Shown piece after piece: positions 15,052-25,265 of a stretch of 64,000 nucleotides of DNA. The first letter of the stretch is position 1, and the number at the start of each line of letters is the position of its first letter. The notes below the pieces were generated by a model that saw only the letters and a list, made by a program, of their open reading frames with translations, searched no databases and was not told the origin of the DNA. This DNA comes from Paenimyroides aestuarii (GTDB lineage: Bacteria > Bacteroidota > Bacteroidia > Flavobacteriales > Flavobacteriaceae). A program made the position numbers and the translations under genes. The stretch is from the NCBI RefSeq assembly GCF_024628805.1, contig NZ_CP102382.1, positions 2,790,001-2,854,000 of the forward strand. The letters are read 5' to 3'.

Positions 15052-18000
15052 TTACTTTTTTATAATCTTAATAAACTGTGTGTGTTCTTCTGAAAACAAT
15101 TTAACCATATAGGTACCAGAACTGAATTGCGAAAAGTTGATTTTAACGGTTTCATTATCATTTGACTGTTTTAAAACTCGTTGCCCAATAATGTTGTACA
15201 CTTCTACACTTTCAATGGTGTGTTTGTAACTAACTATTAAATCGTTTTCTACCGGGTTTGGATAATATTTTAAACCAGCTAAATCAAAGTTATTTACTGA
15301 AAGCGTAATACCTACTTTTACAGCGGTTGGATAGCTTGGACAGCCATTTTCATCAATTATTACGCCATAATAAGTGACACCATCTTCTAGAAAATCAGAA
15401 ACGTCTAGAGGATTCATTCTATTTATTGCATCATTATAGCTTAAATACCATGTAACATAAGGCTGATTCATTATCAAATCGGCCACTTTGGCTTGATGCG
15501 TAAAATTTTGCGTTAAAAATCCTGTAGGTGAATTGGGGCGTGTATTCACTTTTACATGAACTTGTCTTCTGCTTGATGTGCATCCAGAATAATCTATTGC
15601 TACATAATAATAACCCGTTGTTAAGCTATACGTATCGGGTAAAGGTGTTGTGGAAGAATTATCAACATACCATACATATTTAGTTGAAGTAGAAGCTTTT
15701 AAATATAAATCGCCAACTGTTGCGCCTGCACACAAAACAAAATCAGTCATAATAGGTGCTGTAGTAGGATAAACACGAACAGCTACAGCAATTCTTGGTG
15801 ATTTACATGGCAATATTTCTTGCTCTATATAATAAGTTCCTGTTAATAAAGGTGTATTTGCTGCTAAAGGTGTAACACTTTGTGCTGAACTGTACCAATT
15901 AATAGTTGCTCCCGGCATTCCGTTTGCAACTAAATCGGAAACGTAAGCAGTGTTGCAAAATACTTGTTGTGTAGAAACAATTGGCACTGTTACACCTGCA
16001 GTGGTTATAATTTGTAGAGGTTTTCTAACCGATTCGCACAAGTTATAATTAAATGTGCTTACATAATACACACCGTTTGTGAGCAAATGTGTACTTGGTA
16101 ATGCTTGTGTACTTGTTAAACTGCTGTACCATTTTAATTGCAAGCTACTGAAATTATCGATTGAGATATTTTGAATCAATGCGGTGTTGCAAATGACAAG
16201 GCTTGTTGTTGTGATAGGATTACTCGGGTAAATGTTTACTACCACCGCAAAGCGGTTGGTACTTTCACAACCATTAACTGTTTGGGTGGCATAATAAGTT
16301 GTTCCATTAACTAAACTTGTGGTTGCAGATAAAGGTATACCATTTGTTGCTTTATCATACCATTTGATATTTTGACCGTTTACATTCAAATCCCCAACAG
16401 TAGGTGTATAAGGTTCACAAAATTCTTGAACACTTAAACCTGTTGGTATATTGGTTGTATTTATCGTTACATTTATCGCTGCTCGTGTATAATTTTCGCA
16501 ACCATTAATGGTTTGTGAAGCGTAATAACTACCAGTAGCTAGCTGTTGGGTTTCGCTTAAAGGTATTCCACCAAAAGGAGTTGTGTACCATTTCACATCG
16601 GTTCCAGTAACGACTAAATCACTTACAGTTGCATTCTCATTGATACAAAAAACTTGATTTGTGGTTACAGGTTGTGGAATATCTATTGGTTGGGTAATAT
16701 AAATATTTTGTGATGCGGTACAATTTTTACTATCGATTACTAACACATTGTATAAACCCGCAGGTAATTGATTTATATTTTGCGATGTATTGCCATTAGA
16801 CCATTGGTAGGTATAAGGTGGTGTTCCGCCCGTTACATTTAAACTAATACTTCCTGTAGTAGTTGCGTAACAAAGTACGTTATTCTGCTGATAAGCGATA
16901 TTTAAAACATCTGGTTGGTCAATCGTAACGCTCTCACTAAACGTACAACCATAATCATCTGTTATGGTTAAAGAATAGGTTCCGGCCGATAGATTACTAA
17001 TTGATGCTGTTGTTGCTCCATTTGACCAATTATAGGTATAAGGTGCTCTACCACCAACGATAGTTGCAGTAATATTTCCATCAGCAAGTCCATTACACGA
17101 AACATTTTTCTTACTAAAATTTAAAGATAATCCTACGTTTGGCACCACGGTTACACTTTCGGTTACTGTACAACCATTTGCATCTGATACCGTTAAAGTA
17201 TAATTGCCGGGCACTAAATCATCAACAGTCGAAGTGGTTGCACCATTTGACCAAGAATAGGTATATGGTTGTGTACCACCTGTTGGCATAGCTATTACGG
17301 AGTTGGTTAGGGATCCGTTACAACCAGCTTTCGTTTGGGTAGTAGCTACTTTTAAAACATTAGGCTCTGTTATGGTCACAGCCTTTGTTAAAGAACAGCC
17401 ATTTGCATCTGTAACTAAAACGGTATAATTGCCTTTACTTATATTAGAAATGTTTGCTGTGTTACCTCCATTACTCCACAAGTAGGTATATGGTTCAGTG
17501 CCGCCAATAACAGTAATAGCAGCTTCACCAGTTGCTGTTGCAAAACAACCCACATTCTTAGATGTTATACTTGCAGATAGGGCATTTGGTTCAGTGATGG
17601 TGATGTTTTCAGTTTTTATACAATTATAAGCATCCTTTACGGTGACTGTATAAGTTCCTGCTGATAAACCCGTAACTTTAGGTGTTGTAGCGGTATTGTG
17701 CGACCATGTATAGGTGTATGGTAGAGTACCACCACTTGGAATTACCTCAATTGTTCCATCATTGGCGTTGTTGCAACTTAAGTTTTTAACGTTTACAACA
17801 TTGGTAAGTGCTGTAGGTTGCGAAATAACAACTGTTTCTGTTCCAAAACAACCATTTGCATCTGTGATAACAACACTATATGTTCCGGCACTTAACCCAG
17901 ATATTGCTGCTGTTGTAGCATTGTTTGACCATAAGTAACTGTATGGTGCTAATCCTCCATTACCAGAAACAGTTGCACTTCCATTGCTCTCACCAAAGCA

Positions 18001-20055
18001 CAACACATTGGTTTGTGTTAAACTTCCTTTAACTTGGGATACTGTTAGCGTAACTGCGTTTGATGCCAAATCATTTAAACAATTACTTTTTACTATTACT
18101 TTATATGTATAGCCATTTAAACTATTGGTAACGTTTGAAATAGTAAGACTATTTGTGGTAACCCCAGAATATACAGTATTATTTGATAAATTAGTAAAAC
18201 CACTACCAGTATCTACCTGCCATTGATAACCTACTCCATTTACTGCATTTACATTTATTGTTGCATTATTATTTAAACAAACTATTTGATTAACGGGTTG
18301 ATTAATAATTGTTGGTGAAAGTACCGTTTGTAAATCTATAGCAGCTATTTTCGAACATGGTCCCCAACTTGCTACGGCGTATATTGTTTTTGAAACAGAG
18401 CTATAAGCTGTTGGTACCGCAATAGTATTGGCATTTATAGCCTGTGCATCAGCTAAATTTTCGTAGTAAGAATAAGTAACTCCCGAAAGGGTTGAGATGG
18501 ATGTTTCTGCATTTGTAAGATTATAAACAGCTGTATTTGTTGGAGAACAGCCTTGTAAAGTTACTGGCGTATTTAGTACAAGTGTAGTTATATTTACATC
18601 TACCGCAGCTGTTGCTGGGCAATCAAAATTGCTAGATGCTACTTTTACGGAATAATTTCCAATTTGAGTGGCAGTATAGGTGCTTTGTGTAGCTCCTGAA
18701 ATAATTGTATTGTTAAAATACCATTGATAAGTTGGGTTCGCCGCAGAAGTTGTAACTTTTAATGTGGTGTTTACAGTTTCACAAAGCAACAAATTACTTG
18801 GCAAAATGGTTCCATTAATATCAGTAAGATCAAGTGGCGGTACAGTACCGTTATCAACCGTAATGCTTGCTGTGCTCACACAGGTGCTAGAAGGTACTGT
18901 CACTTCTACTGAGTAAGTACCTGTTTGTGTTACTGTGTATGAATCTGAAATTGCACCAGGAATTTGCACATTATTAAGAAACCATTTATAGGTTGCATTT
19001 GTAGCTAAAACACTAGCTTTAATTACTTGCGTAGCTTCACATTTTTTTATGTTTGATGGCAAAATATTCCCTGCTGTATCTGTAATCTTTACACCAATAT
19101 CAAAAGAGCCTGCTTCTAAAAAAACAGCTGTATCGTACTTATCGTCTGCATAATCTGCAATTACCATTTTAAAATGATAGGTTTCTCCAGGAATAACAGT
19201 TGCTGTTGCAGTCAATGGAATGGTTCTTCCTTGAAAATTAATATCCGAATTTGTGGTATTGTATCCTCCAAAATATTGTTGGTTTACAGCTCCGCAAGAG
19301 CCTGCTGATCCTGTCACAGCCGGATGAATATTAGATGTACTTACAACTCCTCCTGAATTGGGCAAAACAGCCAAGTTGGTATATGTAGGATCTCCTACTT
19401 TCTTTAACAACAAAGCAAATGCATCAGTAAAACTGCATTCATATCCATCGCCATACTCCTCTGATGCGAGTATATAATTAAAAGTAATTTGATTGGTTAT
19501 AGGCACAAAATCAAATTCAATATAAGTGGCATCATATAATACCATAGGTGAAATGTTTAGCACATTGGCTAAATCAACATCACCTCCTGAATTGAGGTTA
19601 TCAGAAAGCACAGGGTTAATAAAGTTATTACCTGCTTTTCGAGCAAAACCTGTGCTGAGAACAATACCCGATTGAAAAGGAAAGTTAGCATTTGCCTTAT
19701 TAAAATACCCCCATGATCTGTTTAAGTTTGTTGCCGGCAAATTGGGCGAAACCACAACATTCGTAGCATTGGCACTTGTACAGTTACCACCACCAGATAT
19801 GAGCACATTATTTATCAATTGCGAAACGGTAAATGCACTTTGCGCACTGGAGGCATTGTTAACCTCTATAAAATCACCAATACCTAAAGGCACAACGGGT
19901 GGGGTGCTATTTGGAATGTTGATTCGAGTGGGTAAGGATTGTCCTAAACTAAGATAGTTAATCACAAATGAAAACAAAAACAGCCAAAAAAGGTTTTGAA
20001 CATTGATTCGTTTTTTTGTGGAATCATTAAGCAACTTCACTTTTTTCAGATTCAT
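15052..20055 (-). CDS. Large secreted SprB-repeat adhesin with T9SS sorting domain
   Basis: Cell-surface or released protein of 1667 residues. Order: a long signal peptide (about 1-39, ending SLGQ); a choice-of-anchor-L-like region (about 80-330, with ILASEEYGDGYECSFTDAFA); two Ig/PKD-like units with TYKWFLNN and TYQWYFNN; a further Ig-like stretch; six SprB repeats of about 75 residues (about 670-1130), each with GG..PYTY.WSNG, AGTYSV..TD..GC and ..IT.P; six WYxx-type Ig-like repeats (about 1130-1590) with paired Cys; and a C-terminal type A sorting domain starting LKYYPNPVENDL and ending FIKIIKK. SprB is the gliding adhesin of Flavobacterium; SprB repeats also occur in non-motility adhesins. 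The type IX secretion machinery is not in this window. Confidence 0.93.
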   Translation of the reverse strand: MNLKKVKLLNDSTKKRINVQNLFWLFLFSFVINYLSLGQSLPTRINIPNSTPPVVPLGIGDFIEVNNASSAQSAFTVSQLINNVLISGGGNCTSANATNVVVSPNLPATNLNRSWGYFNKANANFPFQSGIVLSTGFARKAGNNFINPVLSDNLNSGGDVDLANVLNISPMVLYDATYIEFDFVPITNQITFNYILASEEYGDGYECSFTDAFALLLKKVGDPTYTNLAVLPNSGGVVSTSNIHPAVTGSAGSCGAVNQQYFGGYNTTNSDINFQGRTIPLTATATVIPGETYHFKMVIADYADDKYDTAVFLEAGSFDIGVKITDTAGNILPSNIKKCEATQVIKASVLATNATYKWFLNNVQIPGAISDSYTVTQTGTYSVEVTVPSSTCVSTASITVDNGTVPPLDLTDINGTILPSNLLLCETVNTTLKVTTSAANPTYQWYFNNTIISGATQSTYTATQIGNYSVKVASSNFDCPATAAVDVNITTLVLNTPVTLQGCSPTNTAVYNLTNAETSISTLSGVTYSYYENLADAQAINANTIAVPTAYSSVSKTIYAVASWGPCSKIAAIDLQTVLSPTIINQPVNQIVCLNNNATINVNAVNGVGYQWQVDTGSGFTNLSNNTVYSGVTTNSLTISNVTNSLNGYTYKVIVKSNCLNDLASNAVTLTVSQVKGSLTQTNVLCFGESNGSATVSGNGGLAPYSYLWSNNATTAAISGLSAGTYSVVITDANGCFGTETVVISQPTALTNVVNVKNLSCNNANDGTIEVIPSGGTLPYTYTWSHNTATTPKVTGLSAGTYTVTVKDAYNCIKTENITITEPNALSASITSKNVGCFATATGEAAITVIGGTEPYTYLWSNGGNTANISNISKGNYTVLVTDANGCSLTKAVTITEPNVLKVATTQTKAGCNGSLTNSVIAMPTGGTQPYTYSWSNGATTSTVDDLVPGNYTLTVSDANGCTVTESVTVVPNVGLSLNFSKKNVSCNGLADGNITATIVGGRAPYTYNWSNGATTASISNLSAGTYSLTITDDYGCTFSESVTIDQPDVLNIAYQQNNVLCYATTTGSISLNVTGGTPPYTYQWSNGNTSQNINQLPAGLYNVLVIDSKNCTASQNIYITQPIDIPQPVTTNQVFCINENATVSDLVVTGTDVKWYTTPFGGIPLSETQQLATGSYYASQTINGCENYTRAAINVTINTTNIPTGLSVQEFCEPYTPTVGDLNVNGQNIKWYDKATNGIPLSATTSLVNGTTYYATQTVNGCESTNRFAVVVNIYPSNPITTTSLVICNTALIQNISIDNFSSLQLKWYSSLTSTQALPSTHLLTNGVYYVSTFNYNLCESVRKPLQIITTAGVTVPIVSTQQVFCNTAYVSDLVANGMPGATINWYSSAQSVTPLAANTPLLTGTYYIEQEILPCKSPRIAVAVRVYPTTAPIMTDFVLCAGATVGDLYLKASTSTKYVWYVDNSSTTPLPDTYSLTTGYYYVAIDYSGCTSSRRQVHVKVNTRPNSPTGFLTQNFTHQAKVADLIMNQPYVTWYLSYNDAINRMNPLDVSDFLEDGVTYYGVIIDENGCPSYPTAVKVGITLSVNNFDLAGLKYYPNPVENDLIVSYKHTIESVEVYNIIGQRVLKQSNDNETVKINFSQFSSGTYMVKLFSEEHTQFIKIIKK

Positions 20056-20233
20056 AGTTTACCAGAAAAATGGTTATTTAATAAAAAGATACTCCTATTT
20101 TTAAAAGTACTTCTCCAAATGGATTATATTCTAATAATGCAACTTTTTAATATACATTTTAAAAATAACCGTAAATGTAATTGATTTTGCATCAAATTTT
20201 TAATCAAATTGAAAAATTAACTTTTTATTCATC

Positions 20234-20265
20234 AAAAAAAAGACTGTCTTTTTTAGGCAGTCTTT
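20234..20265 (-). terminator. Transaldolase terminator
   Basis: On the minus strand AAAGACTG, 11-base loop, CAGTCTTTTTTTT, 7 bases after the stop. Confidence 0.85.
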
Positions 20266-20271
20266 CTTTTT

Positions 20272-20928
20272 CTATTTATTCCCTTTTGCGTGATCGGCTA
20301 AGAATTGTTCCAAACCTAAATCGGTGAGTGGATGCTTCAGCAATCCTAAAATCGAACTTAAAGGACCCGTCATCACATCGGCACCAATTTTTGCACAATT
20401 CACAATATGCATGGTATGACGCACCGATGCTGCTAAAATCTGCGTTTCAAAGGCATAATTGTCATAAATCATTCTAATTTCATCGATTAAATTTAATCCA
20501 TCGGTAGAAATATCATCTAATCTACCAATAAATGGCGACACATACGTGGCTCCTGCCTTTGCAGCCAACAATGCCTGACCTGCCGAAAATACTAAAGTTA
20601 CATTGGTTTTAATGCCTTTTTCAAAAAAGTATTTACACGCTTTAATACCGTCTTTCGTCATGGGGATTTTTACAACAATCTGCTCGTTTAATTCTGCAAG
20701 CTCCTCGCCTTCTTTAATCATTCCCTCAAAATCGGTAGCAATTACTTCAGCCGAAACATCGCCATCAACAATAGCGCATATATCCACATAATGTTTTAAA
20801 ATATTGTTTTTGCCTGTAATGCCTTCTTTTGCCATTAACGACGGATTGGTCGTAACGCCGTCTAAAACGCCTAAAGCTTGTGCTTCTTTAATTTGGTCTA
20901 GGTTTGCTGTATCTATAAAAAATTTCAT
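20272..20928 (-). CDS. tal: Transaldolase, small TalC/FSA-type
   Basis: Class I aldolase-fold enzyme of 218 residues in the non-oxidative pentose phosphate pathway. The Schiff-base Lys87 is in [10 protein letters not shown]; the N-terminus [16 protein letters not shown] is typical of the short family. Two positions separate transaldolases from fructose-6-phosphate aldolase (FSA): Gln59/Tyr131 of E. coli FsaA are Glu61 (VSAEVIA) and Phe133 (PFIGRLDD) here. Both are transaldolase-type, so I prefer transaldolase over the FSA label often given by automatic pipelines. It is a single gene with its own terminator, facing the SDR gene's 3' end across 125 bases of featureless DNA. Confidence 0.9.
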   Translation of the reverse strand: MKFFIDTANLDQIKEAQALGVLDGVTTNPSLMAKEGITGKNNILKHYVDICAIVDGDVSAEVIATDFEGMIKEGEELAELNEQIVVKIPMTKDGIKACKYFFEKGIKTNVTLVFSAGQALLAAKAGATYVSPFIGRLDDISTDGLNLIDEIRMIYDNYAFETQILAASVRHTMHIVNCAKIGADVMTGPLSSILGLLKHPLTDLGLEQFLADHAKGNK

Positions 20929-21054
20929 GGTTTTGATGTGTTTAATTATTATTTGTTCTTTTTATTGGAGATTATTTCAATTTATAGGAATTCTTTGATT
21001 AAGATTTTTAACCATTAAAAGTTACTAAAAATCTGCGAATTTGAGGCAAATAAA

Positions 21055-21861
21055 TTATTTTATTTTATAATGATTCATTAGCATTTTTTCATACACCGTA
21101 TCTGGTAAAATCTTTTTTAGAAAGATAGAAAACTTTTGCATGAAAGCCCCTACTCTGTAATGAACTTTTGGTTTTTTTGTTTGAATAATTGCGTTAATTG
21201 CTTTTGCCATTTCTATGGGATCTCCGCCATCATTGACATGCTCGTTGATTGTAGCCAATTGTTGACTATAAATGGCTTTATAAGGGGAATTTTCTAAAAC
21301 CGGTGCATGAAAACGGCGTGCAGCAATATCGGTAGCAAAATCGCCTGGAGCCACATTGGTAACTCGGATATTAAAGGGTTTCACTTCCATTCGTATCGAT
21401 TCGGTTAGCAGTTCCAAAGCTCCTTTCGAAGCCGAATAAATGCCGCGGTAAGGCAAGCCCATATATCCTGCAATAGATGTTACGTTGATAATTAATCCCG
21501 ATTTTTGCTGGCGCATTTGGGGCAAAACTGCTTTCATCACTTCAATGGGACCAAACACGTTGGTATGAAAATTATTTTGAATTTCTTCCAAAGGAATTTC
21601 CTCAATAGGTCCGGTAATTCCTACTCCTGCATTGTTAATCAACACATCAATTCTGCTTTCTTTTGCAATAATTTCAGCAACCGCACTTTGTATCGATTCC
21701 TTGTTTCGCACATCAATGGCAACCAGCGGAAAACGACTATCTGTCACGTTTTCAGGATTTCTACTGCTGCCATATACGGTATATCCTTGGGTTTGCAAAA
21801 AATTGCCAACTGTTTTGCCAATACCTGAAGATCCGCCAGTTATCAATACAACTTTGTTCAT
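21055..21861 (-). CDS. Short-chain dehydrogenase/reductase
   Basis: Classical SDR oxidoreductase of 268 residues. NAD(P)-binding TGGSSGIGKTV at the N-terminus, NNAGVG, catalytic Ser in VTSIAGY and YSASK (Tyr-x3-Lys). The C-terminus has a hydrophobic/basic tail (FMQKFSIFLKKILP) as in membrane-associated lipid-modifying SDRs; the substrate is unknown. ATG 21861 is chosen because the next upstream start (21879) overlaps a perfect -7 box at 21877-21884; this leaves a leader of only about 10 nt. It is divergent from the M28 peptidase gene across 78 bases. Confidence 0.9.
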   Translation of the reverse strand: MNKVVLITGGSSGIGKTVGNFLQTQGYTVYGSSRNPENVTDSRFPLVAIDVRNKESIQSAVAEIIAKESRIDVLINNAGVGITGPIEEIPLEEIQNNFHTNVFGPIEVMKAVLPQMRQQKSGLIINVTSIAGYMGLPYRGIYSASKGALELLTESIRMEVKPFNIRVTNVAPGDFATDIAARRFHAPVLENSPYKAIYSQQLATINEHVNDGGDPIEMAKAINAIIQTKKPKVHYRVGAFMQKFSIFLKKILPDTVYEKMLMNHYKIK

Positions 21862-21876
21862 TTTTAATATTTTCAA

Positions 21877-21884
21877 CAAATATA
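21877..21884 (-). promoter_or_regulatory. -7 box for the SDR gene
   Basis: TATATTTG on the minus strand, 15 bases from the ATG, implying a very short 5' leader. Confidence 0.55.
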
Positions 21885-21939
21885 CAATAGCTATTTGTAA
21901 AATTAGTATTTTTAGTATCTGTAAACTAAAATCACAAAA

Positions 21940-22953
21940 ATGAATTTTAAACCTATTATTTGTCTTTTTATCGCTGCCGGATTTTTAAATTCAAACACCA
22001 TTTATGCTCAAAAACAAAAAGATCGGGTAAAAGAAATGATGGAAAACTTATCGAAAGACGAACTAATAAAACATCTTTCTATAATTGCGGGCGATGAAAT
22101 GGAAGGTAGAAAAACAGGCGAAGCCGGGCAGAAAATGGCGGCAAATTATATAAGGAATATTTATAAAAGTTTAGAAATAGAAGCCTTGCCAGGAACAGAT
22201 GATTATTTTCAGATGGTGCCTTCGGATGCCATGAAGCGGATGTTTAGCCCCAAACTGAACGACAGCGAAAATGTGGTGGCTTATATAAAAGGCAGCGAAA
22301 AACCCGATGAATATTTGGTGATTTCTGCACATTACGACCATGTGGGAATTGCAAATGGCGAAATATACAATGGCGCTGATGATAATGGAACAGGAACAAC
22401 GGCTTTGTTAGAACTAGCACGTATGTTTAAAATTGCTGAGAAAAACGGTAACGGACCAAAACGTTCGATGGTATTTCTGCATTGCACCGGAGAAGAATAT
22501 GGTTTGCACGGTTCTCGCTTTTTTGTGAATTCTAAAATAATTCCTTTAGAACAAATTGTTGCAGATTTGAATGTGGATATGATCGGAAGAAGAGATTTTA
22601 CGTATCAAAAAAATAAAAAAGAATACATCTATTTGGTGGGAAGCGATAAATTAAGCACCGAATTGCACGATATTTCTGAAGCCATGAATAAAAAATATAC
22701 CAATCTGGTTTTAGATTACACCTATAATGATGATAAGCATCCCGAAATGATTTATTACCGTTCTGATCATTACAATTTTGCAAAATACAACATTCCCGTA
22801 ATTTTTTATTACAGCGGGGAACATGCCGATTATCATAAACCCACAGATACAGTTGATAAAATTGATTTTGACGAAATGCTGAAACGCACACAGCTTATTT
22901 TTGTAACAGCTTGGGAACTAGCAAATAGAAACGAACGAATTAAACTAAAATAA
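21940..22953 (+). CDS. Secreted M28-family zinc aminopeptidase
   Basis: Exported co-catalytic zinc metallopeptidase of 337 residues. A signal peptide covers about 1-23 (ending IYAQ). Metal and catalytic residues of M28 are visible: His131 in SAHYDHVG, Asp147 in NGADDNGTG, the Glu185-Glu186 pair in CTGEEYGLHGS, Asp213 in NVDMIGR and a C-terminal His in SGEHADYHKP. It likely trims peptides in the periplasm or outside the cell. The next gene starts one base after the stop, so the two form an operon. A one-mismatch -7 (TATTTTTA at 21907-21914) is the likely promoter. Confidence 0.92.
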   Translation: MNFKPIICLFIAAGFLNSNTIYAQKQKDRVKEMMENLSKDELIKHLSIIAGDEMEGRKTGEAGQKMAANYIRNIYKSLEIEALPGTDDYFQMVPSDAMKRMFSPKLNDSENVVAYIKGSEKPDEYLVISAHYDHVGIANGEIYNGADDNGTGTTALLELARMFKIAEKNGNGPKRSMVFLHCTGEEYGLHGSRFFVNSKIIPLEQIVADLNVDMIGRRDFTYQKNKKEYIYLVGSDKLSTELHDISEAMNKKYTNLVLDYTYNDDKHPEMIYYRSDHYNFAKYNIPVIFYYSGEHADYHKPTDTVDKIDFDEMLKRTQLIFVTAWELANRNERIKLK

Positions 22954-22954
22954 A

Positions 22955-23413
22955 ATGATGAAAAAAATCATAACAACTTTCCTTTTACTTTTTGCAATTG
23001 CAGCCACTTTTGCACAAAACAGCCACGAAGACATTCAAACAATTCAAAACTATATCCAAAAAACCTCTCAAAACGAATGGTTTGATCCCATCAACAAAAA
23101 AGGAAGTCTTTCTAACGATGCAACTTATGACACCGCTTATTATTTGCTTTCGAACGATTCGGTATTTTCCATTATTCATACTGTTTATGAAAAACATACC
23201 TTGCAGAAAGTTTTTTATTATAAAGAAGGGGCGTTAATAGCTTGTATTGTCGAAGAAACCGATGCAAACAACGCCAATAGATTGTTGCAATATGCCGATT
23301 ATTTTTTTAAAGACGGGGCACTTTTAAACACTGGAGACGAAAAACAGGCATTTCCTGCTGCTGCACTTTATACAGAAGGAATGGAGAAATTGCAAAATGT
23401 TCCGGTTAATTAA
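22955..23413 (+). CDS. Small secreted protein of unknown function
   Basis: Protein of 152 residues with an N-terminal signal peptide (MMKKIITTFLLLFAIAATFAQ). The mature part has no cysteine-rich or metal motif beyond ordinary composition, and I do not recognise a domain; it alternates charged and aromatic residues as in small periplasmic alpha/beta proteins. It begins one base after the M28 peptidase stop, so it is co-translated and may act with it. ATG 22955 and ATG 22958 are adjacent; either could be the true start. Confidence 0.75.
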   Translation: MMKKIITTFLLLFAIAATFAQNSHEDIQTIQNYIQKTSQNEWFDPINKKGSLSNDATYDTAYYLLSNDSVFSIIHTVYEKHTLQKVFYYKEGALIACIVEETDANNANRLLQYADYFFKDGALLNTGDEKQAFPAAALYTEGMEKLQNVPVN

Positions 23414-23482
23414 AATTTTCACTTGCTTTTTTCATAAAAAAACTATACTTTTCAATTGCAATAATTAAAACACAGAAAATAT

Positions 23483-25255
23483 ATGTCTCAAATAGGTAGA
23501 TTATTCGATATTCCTTATTATCAGTTGCAACACTATCCGTTAGAAAAAGCTTTTTCAACAAAGCAAAATGGCGTTTGGAAAGCAACAAGCATTCAAGAAT
23601 ATATAGAACAAGCAAATTATGTTTCCAAAGCGTTGCTTGCAATGGGAGTTAAAAAAGGCGATAAAATTGCACTAATAACCTCAACAAACCGTACCGAATG
23701 GAACATTATGGACATTGGGATTTTGCAAACCGGTGCCGCAACCGTTCCTATATATCCAACTATTTCTGAACACGATTACGAGTATATTATAAAGCATTCC
23801 GAAAGTGTGTATGTGTTTGTTTCCGATAAAACCATTTTAGAAAAATTAGACCGGGTAAAGTTCAACATTCCTAAACTGCGCGGTATTTATTCGTTTGATG
23901 AAATTCCGGGCTGCGCCAATTGGCAACAAGTTGTTACAGCAGGAAAAGAAGCAATGAACGATGCCGAATTAGAAGCTGCGAAAGCCAATGTAACTCCAGA
24001 TGATTTAGCTTCAATCATTTATACATCAGGCACCACAGGCACTCCAAAGGGCGTGATGCTTACGCATAACAATATCATCAGCAACGTTTTAGGTTCGTCT
24101 GAACGCGTTCCTTTTGAAAGAGGAAGTTACACTGCGCTGAGTTTCTTGCCGTGCTGTCATATTTTTGAGCGAATGATTTTGTATTTATTTCAATATATGG
24201 GTGTATCAATTTACTTTGCCGAATCAATTGAAAAAATATCTGACAACCTACAAGAAGTAAAACCACAAGTAATGACAGTTGTGCCAAGGGTTTTAGAAAA
24301 AGTGTTCGATAAAATTTATGCCAAAGGATCTGAACTTTCAGGTATTAAAAAAGCATTGTTTTTCTGGGCATTGCGCTTGGCAGAAGACTTTAAACCTTAC
24401 CAAGCAAACGGTGGTTTTTATGAATTTAAGTTGAAAATTGCCCGCAAATTGATCTTCTCTAAATGGCAGGCCGCGTTGGGTGGAAACTTAGAATTGTTAG
24501 TATCCGGATCCGCCCCACTTTCGCCACGCTTGGCGCGTATTTTTGGAGGAGCAGCTATTCCGGTGATGGAAGGATACGGTTTAACCGAAACTTCTCCGGT
24601 AATTTCGGTAAACGACCAACGAAATAATGGCTGGAAAATTGGCTCTGTGGGTAGAGTTTTGAGCAATGTGACCGTTAAAATTGCAGAAGACGGCGAAATT
24701 TTGTGTCAAGCACCATCAGTTGCAGAAGGATATTATAAAGACCAAGAAAAAACGAACGAAGCTTTTATTGATGGTTGGTTTCATACAGGAGATATCGGTG
24801 TAATTGATGCCGACGGCTTTTTATTTATTACCGACCGTAAAAAGGAAATGTTTAAAACCAGCGGCGGTAAATACGTGGCCCCACAAATGATTGAAAATGC
24901 CATGAAACAATCGCGTTTCATTGAGCAGATTATGGTGGTGGGCGAAGGTCAAAAAATGCCCGCAGCGTTGATTCAGCCAAATTTTGATTTTATTAAAGAG
25001 TGGGCCAACCGCAACAAAGTAAACCTTGGTTTTACACTTGATGAAGTAGTGAAAAATGAATTGGTTATAGAACGTATTCAAAAAGAAATTGAAACTATCA
25101 ACCCGCAATTTGGTAAATGGGAACAAATTAAAAAGTTTGCACTCACCCCAAATGTTTGGAGCATTGATACCGGCGAATTAACCCCAACGCTCAAACTAAA
25201 ACGTAAAGTGATTCTAGAGAAGTATAAAGATTTGTATGAAAAGATGTATTCTTAA
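23483..25255 (+). CDS. Long-chain fatty acid-CoA ligase (AMP-forming)
   Basis: ANL-family adenylating enzyme of 590 residues that activates fatty acids to acyl-CoA before beta-oxidation or lipid synthesis. The P-loop YTSGTTGTPKG is at about 180-190, with the downstream core motif GYGLTETSP, the ATP-binding GWFHTGDIG and hinge DRKKEMFKTSGGKYVAP. The architecture matches the FAA1/ACSL-like group common in Bacteroidota. It is encoded 3 kb before the MarR/beta-oxidation operon, suggesting shared physiology, though a separate promoter is likely. Confidence 0.92.
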   Translation: MSQIGRLFDIPYYQLQHYPLEKAFSTKQNGVWKATSIQEYIEQANYVSKALLAMGVKKGDKIALITSTNRTEWNIMDIGILQTGAATVPIYPTISEHDYEYIIKHSESVYVFVSDKTILEKLDRVKFNIPKLRGIYSFDEIPGCANWQQVVTAGKEAMNDAELEAAKANVTPDDLASIIYTSGTTGTPKGVMLTHNNIISNVLGSSERVPFERGSYTALSFLPCCHIFERMILYLFQYMGVSIYFAESIEKISDNLQEVKPQVMTVVPRVLEKVFDKIYAKGSELSGIKKALFFWALRLAEDFKPYQANGGFYEFKLKIARKLIFSKWQAALGGNLELLVSGSAPLSPRLARIFGGAAIPVMEGYGLTETSPVISVNDQRNNGWKIGSVGRVLSNVTVKIAEDGEILCQAPSVAEGYYKDQEKTNEAFIDGWFHTGDIGVIDADGFLFITDRKKEMFKTSGGKYVAPQMIENAMKQSRFIEQIMVVGEGQKMPAALIQPNFDFIKEWANRNKVNLGFTLDEVVKNELVIERIQKEIETINPQFGKWEQIKKFALTPNVWSIDTGELTPTLKLKRKVILEKYKDLYEKMYS

Positions 25256-25265
25256 TTGATTTGGA

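Noticed and set aside
15900..18050. Regular repeats resembling a CRISPR or satellite
   Set aside because: The repeats are diverged coding repeats (SprB and Ig-like) of the adhesin, about 225 bases each, with no spacers.
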